A stretch of DNA of 64,000 nucleotides from Trogon surrucura. Taxonomy: Eukaryota > Chordata > Aves > Trogoniformes > Trogonidae. A program made the translations under genes and the position numbers. The DNA lies in assembly GCA_020746105.1 (NCBI GenBank), contig CM036617.1, positions 36,113,898 through 36,177,897 on the forward strand. Direction: 5' to 3'. The notes below the pieces were generated by a model. That model ran no database searches, was not told the origin of the DNA, and saw only the letters and a program-made list of their open reading frames with translations. This document shows positions 1 to 24,620 of the stretch, one piece after another; the stretch's first letter is position 1, and every line of letters begins with the position of its first letter.

Positions 1-80
1 GCATTCCGCATGAGGTTGTCTTTATTTTCTTTAAGCCACGATTATGTCAAACTAATTCCTCTTTTCACTGTGTCACGCAG

Positions 81-217
81 TGTTAATAACATTACTAGGC
101 TTGCAACATCTCAAGAGCTGTTTGGACGCACAAATGAACACCCCAGAAAGTGAACTTGAAGAAAAATTGGGCCATTCTGTTCATGAAGTCCATGCAGATG
201 GCTCCATAAACTCAATG
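81..217 (+). other. Exon-like open stretch, gene unknown
   Basis: A pyrimidine-rich run ends in CAG at 78-80, and ATG|GTAAGG follows at 215-223. The 137 nt between carry one open frame: two leading bases, then exactly 45 codons. The peptide begins LITLLGLQHLKSC and includes TPESELEEKLG. Both splice-like borders and the open frame fit an internal coding exon on the plus strand, but I do not recognise the peptide and see no partner exon. It could equally be chance or an untranslated exon of a neighbouring transcript. Confidence 0.22.
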
Positions 218-704
218 GTAAGGTTCAAGATGCATAATACGAATGAAGGCAGTGTAATACCTCTATCTTTGTTTTTCAAAGCTAGGAATCCCAAGTCATC
301 CCATTTTTGTGAGTGTTTTAGCTTAGTCTCTTCCTTAGAGATTTAATATGTAATAGGATCAACCCCAATAATTGCAGAGTTTGCCTAAGCCAAAAGGGTG
401 TATGCGGTTAGAAACCCCTTTTTTTTTTTTTTTTTCCCTCCTTACTTTTTTATTCTCCTTACTGGTAAGCAGTTTCTGTTGCAGGAGCGGAGGGGTTAGC
501 TTCAGTGAAGCCAAGGGAGCTAGCATGAATGGTTGCTATCCATGTGGAATAAAGAGGGGTTGTAATCTTGTGTCAGAAGTGTCTAGTTCAAGGATTTATA
601 AATACAGTGGCTGTTGTAGATTCTGAAGGGTCTTGAGACTCCTTGGTCTGCAACTGCATGTAAATACTTTTGCCATAGTAGCTGGCGAGCAGATACTTGT
701 TAGA

Positions 705-895
705 CACTACGGCGGTATCGTGGATACAAGATTCTCGACGCCGGCGCTTCTTTGATGTTGGGGCGCGCGAAGGGTTTTGATTCCGCGGGCCGCGCGCGGT
801 CCCTTCCGCAGCCGCCTTTCCTGCCGTTTGTTTCCGATTTAGCACAACGTGCGCTCTCCCGCGTCCCCTGGAGCAGCTCTGTGGGAAAGGTATGC
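705..895. other. Small CpG-rich patch
   Basis: About 190 bp is GC-rich and dense in CpG (runs such as GGGCGCGCGAAGG and GGGCCGCGCGCGGTCCC) inside otherwise AT-rich DNA, about 0.5 kb beyond the CNMD stop codon. It may be a small CpG-island promoter for an unannotated transcript. A GTATGC donor-like site follows at 890. No coding frame there is convincing. Confidence 0.4.
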
Positions 896-1306
896 TCTAA
901 TTGGTTTATAACCATTCATAATGACCTGGCAACTCGGTATGAATAGCAGCGGGGAGCAACTTAACTTGTGATTTATTTAAGCAAGCTACGTGGATGAAAG
1001 GTACTCCCGAGCGTACAAGTCGAGCTAGTCGCCTAATTGGATGTAAATTCTCACATGTAGCTCAGAAGGAGAGGGTTTGGTTACGAAAGGCTGAATTGGG
1101 ATTGATGAGCAAGCTTTCTGGACTCCTAAACCGGCTTGCGAGCAGATTTTAATAGTGTCTTTTTTGGGGATGTCTTAGCTTTTGAATTCAGTACGTGTTC
1201 GCATACCCTTGTCATTTGTAAAGCTAGTGGAGTATTAGCTCAAGATGTTTGTTTACAGTCAGAATGTCTGACCTTGCCTTTGGTGCAGTAACAACATGCT
1301 TTGATT

Positions 1307-1312
1307 TTTATT
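1307..1312 (-). terminator. CNMD: Candidate CNMD poly(A) signal
   Basis: The minus strand reads AATAAA here, about 110 nt past the CNMD stop codon. A second AATAAA lies at 972-977. Either could end the transcript; the sequence alone does not decide. Confidence 0.4.
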
Positions 1313-1422
1313 TTTTTTAAAAAAAGCCGGGATAGGTACTGCTGCTGTGGTTGTAGTCTTTTACCAGTTTGTCGGCACTGTGTTCCTGCTTATGTTGTCA
1401 AGGCTCTGATTGCTTTTTTTCC

Positions 1423-14998
<13,576 letters not shown>

Positions 14999-15591
14999 GG
15001 CTGCCGCGGGAGGGAGAGGCTGCCCCGGGCTCCGCTGCCGCTCCCTGCCCCGGCCCCGACGGGGGGCAGCACCGCCCCGGCCCGCCCCGGCCCCGAATGA
15101 GGGAAAGGGGGGGGGACAGGACCGCCCCCTCCCGGGGCACAATGAGCCCCTTGAGCTGCACAGCAGACGTGGGAGCTCCTTGGGGCTGATTCCTCTATCC
15201 TAGCCCTGTCCCCCCAAGCCCGAGGCTTGTGTCCAGCGTTGCAGATGGGGGAGTCAGGGGGGATATAGGGGATACACCCGCCCCCCCGCTTCCAGTGCCA
15301 TTGTGGAGAGGAGAGGTGCCCCAGCAGACAGACGACTGTCGTTAAAAAGGAGCTTTTAAAATAGAACAGCGTTTAAACTGCTTTTTTACACTTGCCACAG
15401 GAATTCACAGGCGCTGGAGCTGACAAGCTGCTGTTCCGTGACTGCTCTGCAAAACACCGCAAAGCGAAGAGCCCTTCCTCCAGCTGAGCCCTGGGGCTGA
15501 GGCTGGTCACAGCCTGGGAACCAGGGCAGCAAAGGCAGGCCTGGTGCAGGCTCACTGGAGGGCAAAGCATGGGGGTGGTAGTTTCATCTTT

Positions 15592-15885
15592 CCATAGAAC
15601 CATAGAATAGTTGGGGTTGGCAGGGACCTTAAAGACCACCTAGTTCCAACCCCTCTGCTGTGGACAAGGACACCTTCCACTTGCTCAAAGCCCCATCCAC
15701 CCTGGCCTTGAACATTTCCAGGGAGGAGTCATCCACAATTTGTCTGGGCAACCTGTTCCAGTGTCTCACCACCCTTACAGTGGAGAACTTACTTCTATCT
15801 AAACCAAATCTACTCTCTTTCAGTTTAAAGCCAATACCCCTTTTGTCAGGACAAAGAAGTCCTTCTCCAGCTTTCATTAAAAAAA
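15592..15885 (-). mobile_element. CR1 LINE 3' fragment
   Basis: Antisense CR1 tail (CCATAGAACCATAGAATAG) followed by the GTTGGCAGGGACCTTAAAG block. Minus-strand remnants read RHWNRLPRQIVDDSSLEMFK and KARVDGALSK. It is 5'-truncated; the left end lies about 600 bp upstream of the CNMD start codon. Confidence 0.92.
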
Positions 15886-15995
15886 GGTCATGAACACCTT
15901 GCAGCTTGTCCTCTAAAAGTGAATGTATTGCTGCAATTTCCATTTCCTTGCCACTCATGATGCACGGTTATTTATTTAAGCATCTACAGTACAGC

Positions 15996-16045
15996 AGGAT
16001 CATGGGGGAATTTGGGTTGGAAGGAACGTTCATCTATTTGATCAT
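15996..16045 (-). mobile_element. Possible worn CR1 3' end
   Basis: A 50-bp stretch (GGATCATGGGGGAATTTGGG, then TTGGAAGGAACGTTCATC) resembles a second antisense CR1 terminus next to the better copy. It is too short and diverged to be sure. Confidence 0.35.
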
Positions 16046-19019
16046 TGTGATATTGTGCATCGGAAGCTTAAGCTCAGGGCTACACCTAGCTCTGCATCTG
16101 TCCATGTATCTGCCTCTGTGTGCCCTTCATACACTGCAGGCACATCCTGCCTGTACATAAATATGCATGCATGTGTCTGTGTGTGTGCTCTTTAACGCTA
16201 AAAACCAAATAGTACTGGACCCCTTTGGGGCTGACACTATCGAACACAGAGCAGGATATCCTACGTAAGGCTGGAAGCAGAGGCAAAAGAAATATCAACT
16301 GCAAAAAGAGTGTGAGGGGGGCAGTCTGGGTTGTGCCCTGCCCTGCCCTGCTTGCTCAGTGGTCCAACTCCAGTTTTCCAGACCGGTAACAGCACTGCAA
16401 TGAGGGCTGTTAAACTGAGGACATCCTGATACATGGGTCCCCATCTCACTCACAGTATCTGTGCTACATAGCTCTGCAATAGCAATATTTTTTTTCCAAG
16501 TATGTGTCTTCGTTTATATTTCTCCTCTCCATTTTGCTTGTCTGGCAGGTCTATGTCTCCTTGCTCAGTTGTTGCACACTACTGACACGTATCCCCCCTG
16601 CCGTGTTAAACCTTTTGGTGGGATCTTGAGAGCAGAGGCAGCTGATGACCCTGTCCCGCTATCGCTCATCCCAGCTCTATGTGCCCTCAAGAAGCAGGTT
16701 TGACCCCTGCGATTGGTTGCCTGTACTTGCTTCCGTGCCCCATTCCGTAACTGCAAAAATCTTTGCTGTTTTCCATGTCTAAATCCCTTCATTGATATGA
16801 CCAGTAGCTTAAAAAACATCATCAAGCAATGCAAAAGCAGAGAAAACTTGGGCATCGCTGATCACCTTGCCTGCGCGTGCTTGGGGACTAAATCCCAGAG
16901 ACACGATCCCCCTTTTCCTTCCCTTCAACTCAAATTCCTCCTTCCCGTCGATTACTGTCGTTAATGATGGGACCTCAAACAAAAATTTAACGGGCGTAGT
17001 TGCCACCAAAAATAAACACAATCACAGCTCATTAAATCAAAAGCGAAGCCTACTGTGCAACTTCCTAAACTAGGGCATATTCAAGCCTGTTCTTGAATGA
17101 CATACTGTTGTAGGTTGGGGCTAATAATAAGATTATGATCCTCTTCATTAGCAAGTATTTTGTTACACCAAAAATCTCGTGAATGGATATGTCTATCTTG
17201 GCAAAATGTGAGAATCCCAGCCTTTGATCTCAAACCTCCATTTAGCATTGCCGCTTTAAAAAGACAGATTTATTTTAAGGCCCCTGTGCTTGTCTCCCAT
17301 GGGAAAGCGTGCCAGGGAGGGAGCGCTTGCCCAGGAAAAGCTGCTGCTCACTGGGATTTGGCTTGTTTGAGCTGCTTCCCTGAGACTGAGGCGGGGGGAG
17401 CAGCTGTCTCCCCATCCTGGTACCCATCTGAATGCCCAGTGGCTCCTTCCTTGGGAGGCAAACGGAAGGACAGGGAGAGGTAGCGTCATTTCGGCTAGCA
17501 AAAGGCTAGCTGAGGGTGTGGTGTTGAGAAGCAGCATTGGCAAAAACACTATCTGTGCAAGACTGAATAAATGAAATTAATACATCTGTGCTGGGTATTC
17601 ATGGAGGTATCTTCACTCCAGGCGCTGTGTTGCGAAGAGTAATATCACCCCCAGGAACGCAAAGGATGGGGTCAGAGGGCTTGCCCCACCCTACTGATGG
17701 CTCAGTGTTGGCCCTGGCAAGTTTTGGCTTGGGCACACTCCTGCGACCCCAAGCAACGGTGCCAACCATGGGCCAATCCACAGGGATGGGTGCCCAGGTG
17801 TCAGTCCTAGGTGGACTGGGGTGTGAAATGGGTCCTGCTCACACTGGGAGGTGTGAGTGAGCGAACCCGTCCTTCGTAAGGGAGCCGTTCTGCCCAAACC
17901 CTGGGAGAGCAGCTTTGCAGTGTTTCCTCCTCAAGTCAAGGTGAAAATCCCCCAAGTAATCCTCCAAATGTATTTTTCTCCTGCAAGGAACAATCCCAGA
18001 TTTATTTCCTCCCCCCCTCTCTTCAAGTCAGAGCATCACTGCCTCTTCTTTTGTTCCACAGGCAGAGGAAGAGCAGCATGAAATTTCAAGCAGACAGAAG
18101 AGTAAAAAATTGTTCCTGTTACGCAGTTTGCAGCTTACCACCTCTAGTTAACCCCTATGCTCATGCTTTGCCTTTTGTCTGGGCTGTTTTCCTTGGAGGG
18201 CGCGGGAAGTGCATCTTTTACTATTTGATTGATTAGGTGACAAGAGATTATTACTTTTCTTAGACAGATGCAAATCTGTACAAACAGCTCAGCATTCAGC
18301 AGCTCCAGACACTCACTGTGGAGCGCAAAGACAAGTGCAACAGCCAGTGTTTGCAGGGCTTAGGACAAAAAAAACGTGACTTGCCTTTCACCAGCTGAAT
18401 TCTTCATTTGCAATAAAGATGATGATGATACTAGTGTCTGAGCTCAGTCTCCTCTCTAAATAACATGTGTGTGCTCAGCTGGATTAAGCCAACTTCTGAG
18501 ACTGGAAATCATAATAACAGTCTTTTACAGGACAGCCTTTCTGGTCGTCTAATACTATTATCCTTTGGGCTGAAAAGCATTCCAGAGTACTTGGAGTGCG
18601 ATGATGAATGCAAGGTTGCTTAGCTGATAACGCTGGCTTGTCTCAAGGAAGCACATTTTCTCATTATTTTTCAGTTTAAAGAAAAAATTTAGAAGGAGGA
18701 ATGGAAATACCAAAAATGAGAAGGATTGGATAATGCTGTGCGCCTTTCTGTAAGTCTCTTATGGTGCCTTATGTGTTTTATCTTCATTTCCTAAGAGTCC
18801 CAAATAGCTATTTGAACTCCATGATGGCTTGAACGGAAATTTGTGAGGGCTACTGGGACCAGGCACCTCATTTGCTGTTCTGCTTTTCCAGGGGTTTGTC
18901 ACCACCATAAGACAGTGTTGGTTGAAGTCCCACTTACTCAATGTCTCTTCCAAATAACGAAAGTCCAAATAACGAAAGGAAAAAACTCCTACAGAAACTG
19001 AAAATCTGGGCTTTGGTAA

Positions 19020-20102
19020 TGTGGTGGGTTACACAGTCTGAATGCCAGGTGCCCACCAAAGCCGCTCTATCACTTCTTAGTTGGACAAGAGAGAGAAAAT
19101 ATTAAAAAAAAAGGCTCATAGACTGAAATAAGGACAGGGAGATCATTCAGCAATTATCATCACAGGCAAAACAGACTGGACTTGGGGGAATTAATTTACT
19201 ACCAATCAAATCAGAGTAGGGTAATTAGAAATAAAAACTTAATCTTAAAACAACTTGCTTCCTCCCGGGCTTTACTTCACTCCTGATTTTCCCTACCTCC
19301 TCCCCCCTCAGCAGGTCAGGCAGATGGGGAATGCGGGTTGTGGTCAGTTCACTGAATGTTGTCTCTGCCGCTTCTTGAGTGGAGGACTCCTCACACTCTT
19401 CCTCTGCTCCAGTGTGGGGTCTCTCCCACAGGAGATGGTCCTCCATGAACTCCTCCCACAGGCTACAGTTCTTTATGACCTTCTCCAGTGTGAGTCCTTC
19501 CCCTGAGGTGCAGTCCTTTAGGAGCAGACTGCTCCAGCGTCGATCCCCCAAGGGGTCACAAGTCCTGCCAGCAAACCATTTCCAGCATGAGTTCCTCTCT
19601 CCACAGGTCCTGCCAGGAGCCTGCTCCAGCACAGGCTTCCCATGGGTCACAGCCTCCTTTGGGCATCCACCTGCTCTGACATGGAGTTCTCCACGGACTA
19701 GAGATGGATATCTGCTCCACCACGGACCTCTGTGGACTGCAAGGGGACAACCTGCCTCACCATGGTCTTCACCCTGAGCTGCAGGGGAATCTCTGCTCTG
19801 GCACCTAGAGCACCTCCTCCCCCTCCTTCTTTACTGACCTTGGTGTCTGCAAGGCTGTTCCTCTCACTTATTCTCACTCCTATCTTTGGCCGCAGCTGTG
19901 CATTTTTTCCCCCAGTTCTTAAATATATCTCAGAGGTGCTACCACCATCACTAATGGGCTCAGCCTTGGCCAGTGGTGGGTCTGTCTTTGGAGGTGGCTG
20001 GCATTGGCTTTACCTGACAAGAGGGAAGCTTCTCGCAGCTTCTCACAGAAGTTATCCCTGTAGCTCCCTGCTACCAAAACCTTGCCACACAAACCCAATG
20101 CA
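19020..20102 (-). mobile_element. Solo LTR of an avian endogenous retrovirus (ERVL-like)
   Basis: The unit begins TGTGGTGGGTTACACAG and ends ACAAACCCAATGCA, so it has TG...CA termini. Near-matching 5-bp direct repeats flank it (GGTAA at 19015-19019 and GGTAT at 20103-20107), consistent with a 5-bp target duplication. It resembles a very common avian LTR that I recall from neoavian genomes. A TATA-like ATATATTTAAG on the minus strand near 19920 suggests minus orientation. Degenerate 25-30-bp internal repeats containing CTCCAG lie at 19400-19660. No internal gag, pol or env sequence is present, so it is a fossil solo LTR of moderate age. The family name is from memory. Confidence 0.75.
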
Positions 20103-21567
20103 GGTATTTAACCCATGACAACCTGAGGATTTTGAGACACTCTTAAGGATTCTTGCTGACAGTGAGACCAAAGGATGAAAAACAGCTTATATATGTCATC
20201 ACTACAGCTCTTGCCTCTGGGGTGGCTCTGGGTATTGTGGAGCTCCTGGGATGCTCACTTTTCCTCTTTTCCCTCACCTTGTCCTGTGCAGGGGGTGTGC
20301 TGACACCATCCTCACCTCTTCAGCCAGCTATGCATGAAACTTCAAACACCAAACCCACTGATTTTTCTGATAGGCTGTGAAATTCCCCCTGCAAATCCCT
20401 ACAATGTCCTTTGCTCTGATTCTACTTTCTGGAGAAGATGGGCATCCCCGTTTGCCCTGCTTGGGTGCACTGCACAACTGAGCTGGCCGCGCTTGAAAGG
20501 ATGGCCCAGAACACACTCAGCATGGGACCTAATCCCAAATCTTTCCTCTTCTCTTCTGTGGTCGGGTGAGGACATATGGCCCATCACGGTTTGCTCTTCC
20601 TCCCCCTGGGACACTAAAGGCTGATTTGTTTTTCCCCAGGGCTGAATCCCGTCTATCCATATGTCTTCATCTTATTCTTCTTAATTTAGCTAGTGGCTGT
20701 GCCTTCTGTTTTCCTTGAATTAAAGAAATAAAATAAAATAACTAGCTGTCATTACATACTTTCATTTCTGCCTTTAACAATGTGGTCTCTTTTGTAACTA
20801 TTCTGTTTAAATTGCTCATAGGCTACTTTCTTTCTTAACCTCCAATGACGGCTTTGTGCTTTGGAGGTAGTTATTATCTTAAACAACTCGGTAGCATCAA
20901 TCTGTTTCTTTCCTAGAGGCTTCTTTACACTTTGATGAGAAATCTGCTAAGTTTCTTTTTGCTTTGTAGCAAAGGCCAAGCCTGCCTTTTTTTTTTTTTT
21001 TCTTCTCCTCTCATCCAAAAGCACCCATGAATCAACTGTATTTCTCTTTTGCGATCTATGCACTGTTCTTCTAATAATTTCGTGACCTGACTTTAGACAG
21101 TATTTCCAATGGGATTGTCCCGGAGGTGCCTGCAGCACCAGGATGTTTTTCACAAACCTAATCTCTGGAAATGTGTATTTTACTCACCCTTCTGACAACA
21201 CTTTAAACATTTTTTTTTTGCTTTCATTACCTTTGTTAGACATTTGCGAGGGCTGATTCCAGCAAGTTTAGTGCTTATTCACCTACGCTCTGTTCTTTCA
21301 TTTAACCTCTTACATCAGGGTTTTTTTTTTGATCCAATCCATAATACTTCTTCCCCCACATTCAGATCTCTACTCTAAAAAAAAAAATATATTCCAGAAA
21401 AAGCCTCCCTCGCATCAGATTTAAGAAACTAAATCTGAGAGAGTGAAAAAAAAAATAAACAAGCATGTCTTCTGTTACATTTTAATGCTGTGTTGATTTT
21501 TTTTGTTGTTTCATATCCTTTTTTATGAGATTGCTGTTTTTTAGAAATCACCATGGAGACTACAATA

Positions 21568-21640
21568 TGTCCATCAAGGGTTGGGCTAGATGATCCTTGA
21601 GGTCCCTTCCAACCTGGTCATCTATGTACTATGAAGGCGG
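21568..21640 (+). mobile_element. CR1 LINE 3' terminal fragment
   Basis: The plus strand reads GGGTTGGGCTAGATGATCCT then TGAGGTCCCTTCCAACCTGG, the diagnostic CR1 3' block, followed by a worn tail. Only about 70 bp are recognisable. Confidence 0.8.
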
Positions 21641-24490
21641 TCCAGGGCCTGTCTGTTCCCTGCTGAAGGCTGTGAGAGCTCCCTTCCCTTTGAGGACCTT
21701 TGTGCTTAGAGTGGGACAAGATGGAAAAAAATGGATATGTTCTTGCTGGAAAAATCCAGCAGACAGTGCCATGGCTGAACTGGAGCCATGGACCACTTGG
21801 ATAAATGTTTCCGTGAAAGATAAAAGGTAGGGTAGAGAGAGACCAAAGGCAATCATAATTTCTGGGAACTCCCTGTCCTCCCTCCATGGCTTTCCTTACA
21901 AAACCAAGCTCTGGCAGCAACAACGATAATAGTTTCAGCCTGGCTAGGTCCAAATCCCCTTTTCTGAAGATATGATTTGATAAGCCTGGAGTGACGGGGT
22001 CCTCCTCTGTGTCTGGTGTGCAAAAACTTGAGAAACAGCATGAAAAGAGCTGGGGACATTTCGCCTTGGACAGCCTGGAAAAGCAAGGGATAGAGGGAGG
22101 AAAGCCAGTCTGTGAACCTGAAGGCCAGGTGAGGTAAGAGAAGCTCCCGGGAAGATCTGGATGCTGCGGGCCTCACAGCCACAGCCGCCCCCAGCACAGC
22201 CCTGTTTCTTAGGGCTTGCCCCACGGCGCCATGAGCAGCCATTTCCATGGTGTTCCCTAACCCCAAAAGAGAGAACTGTCAGATAATTTACGCTCCACAT
22301 ATTACAACCTGTCTGCTCTGGGACATGCACGGCATGGGGAAGAGCTGAGGAGCTGGAAAATACTACTGAAGGAAAACAGACTAATTGGAGAGGGGGTGGC
22401 GGTGGCCTCTGTCCACCAGTTTGTCCTCCATGGGGTCCTGTGAATGCAAGGGGTGAAGCCCAGCCCCGCTGCCGGACTAGGGGGACATTGAGGAGGGCTG
22501 AGGATGAGCTTGGCCTTTCCCTGCTCCTCACCAGCAAAGCTTTCTCCTTGCTGACAGACCTGTTTTCTGCCTCGAGCTGCTCGCCTCTCCTCGCATAGTC
22601 TGGCGAAGACAGTAAGGACTTGTCTCCAGGCAGTTATTGGGCTGTTTTGGGGGGAGAAGAAGAGTTAACTTGCAGAGAGCTAGGTAAATGTTCTGCAGTA
22701 TTACACCAGGTGGAGAGAACTGTTTCACAGCCTTCGTCTGTTTGAAGGTCTCCACCGTGCAGGGCCTCTGTGGCCCAGAGGACATGCTCAAGGTAGCTCA
22801 ATTCCTTGCCTCTGCCCACAGAAAGAAAAACTTGTTCCCAGTTGTGACCACACATTACTCCCCACTCCTGCAAGGAAGTGGCTGCAGCTACCCCAGAAGA
22901 TCTCGTTGCCATAAGGGAAGCCCACCCTTCCCGGCTGAGACCAGCAAGGGGCTCTGCGGGAGCGGTGTCTTCCATGCAGGCTTGGCCTGATGAAAAGAGC
23001 TTTGTTCCCCCACTGCTCGGCACTTGTTGGTGCTCAAGAAACCTGGCCGCCAGCTGTGGCAATACTGGTTTGAAAGGCAGAGGTGACTGGCACAGCTTTT
23101 GCTCCATGGTTGAGGTGCAGCTGGGTGGTCCCTCAGGTGATGAATTAGTTAATGTCTGAAGAGGTTGGAGGAAGGCGTAAAACATCGAGCATTTCTCTGG
23201 CCTTCTGAGGATAATGCATTTTAAAGATCAGCTTGGGTTTTCCTGCAATGTGATTTGTTTAATTATTTAAAGCCTGTTAGCATATTTTCCTCAAGGGGTG
23301 GAAAATTCTCACTGAAAGGATCCTTACACGAGAACAGAGATCTCCATTGTATGCTGAAGCTCTGGGCTCAACTATGTGTGCCAACCCCTGCATGTTGTGT
23401 GGTGGGAACACCATGCAAACACCTACTTTCCAAACTCGAAGATACCTCATGCCAGCTTCTCCACCACACCTGAAAGTCCCTGTGCACTTTGTAGGGCAGC
23501 TGGGGTTATAAGCAGCTAGTACCTGGTATGGACAAAGCTTTACGAGACAATTCTCAACCTCAGCCCTTTCCAAACTTGTGCTTGGCTGCGTGTGTCTGCA
23601 GGATGCCAGGTGGGCTAATGTTGAGATATGTGGAGAAGTACAGTTCCTCTCTCTTCTTCACCCCTCTTAACTTGGCAGCTCTGTCTCTTCTGTGCCACCT
23701 CTGAGTCTGACCTGCAACCTTCCATTTAAATGGGAAAACGCTCTCAACTTTGAGAGAAATCACCATTTTTCCTGTGAGTAGGCTCAATGCTGGGTCAGAT
23801 GGCTTAGGCAGCACTTCTCTTTAGCCTGCCCGTTGTACCTAGAAGGTGTTACAGAGCAAACAAGCTGTGCTAGACATGAGCTCCTCCTTTTATTTCCTGC
23901 TGTTATATTGAGCAACGAGTGCTAACAGAAGTGGCCGCAACTGCAGCTATCCTGGCTGCGGGACAAGTTGGAAATGTTTTGGACAGTGTGAGAGAGCGCT
24001 AGGGCTTTCCTGTCCTGTACAGTCCATACCGGTTTCTCCGTGAGAAGGATCCCTGGAGAAGGGAGGGGCAGCTCAGAGATTTAGAGAGTAATGGAGACCC
24101 TGCTCCCCCTGGGTGGGGACCGCATCCCCACCTGGATGGGTTCATGCCACCTAGGTTTTCCCAGCACTGCTCGTGCTGCAGGTGCTGATGTATCCCAGTA
24201 CCTGAGCTGGCACCTTGTTGCCTTCTCTGTGCTGGTGCCTGCAGCACCTTTTCTTTTCACTGCAGCGCAAATCGCAGGGATGTTACTTAGATTTGCTCTG
24301 ACATTGTAATGGGGGACCCCAGAGACTGACGCTGTTTACTCTGGAAAGGCCTGATGCCCTCGCGGCGTTTGAGCTGGGTCACCGCAGATTCAAATTGTTG
24401 TTGATTTTTGTTTTGTGTTTACCCATGAAACCCGGACTCAAGGCTCAACTGGGGCACAGTGGCTGGCTTCCACGAGGTCTACCCTTCAGC

Positions 24491-24620
24491 CAGTTTTACA
24501 GCTGAGTTGGCCGAGGTGCAAAGAGGTCAAGAGCCCTGAGTGAAACAAGCTGAACAGGCGGCTCATTAAGGGCTGAACTTCAGACCCGTGTTCCCAGCCC
24601 TCTGCTCTAATCACCAGGCG
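24491..24620 (+). repeat. Probable ancient MIR/CORE-SINE remnant
   Basis: In order the plus strand shows CAGTTTTACAGCTGAGTTGG, GGTGCAAAGAGGTCAAGAGC, CCGTGTTCCCAGCCCTCTGC and TCTAATCACCAGG. These parallel the classic MIR blocks (acagatgagg, gaggttaag, aacccaggt, and tgctcta with cac). Divergence is high, as expected of a repeat older than the bird-mammal split. Confidence 0.5.

Larger units (their letters stand above)
1..1306. other. 3' flank of CNMD (intergenic)
   Basis: No recognisable protein-coding gene lies here. In mammals SUGT1 ends on the other side of CNMD in convergent orientation, but I found none of its conserved C-terminal sequence, so it presumably ends left of the window. The stretch contains a T-rich run at 419-437, the exon-like stretch at 81-217 and the CpG-rich patch at 705-895, each listed separately. 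On the minus strand AATAAA motifs occur at 21-26 and 972-977, so the CNMD 3' UTR could extend into this stretch. Confidence 0.6.

Noticed and set aside
1-700. 3' end of SUGT1
   Set aside because: Expected by synteny, but none of the conserved SUGT1 C-terminal sequence is present.
19225-19777. Open frames of 130-140 codons at 19.2-19.8 kb
   Set aside because: They lie wholly within the LTR and show no protein similarity.
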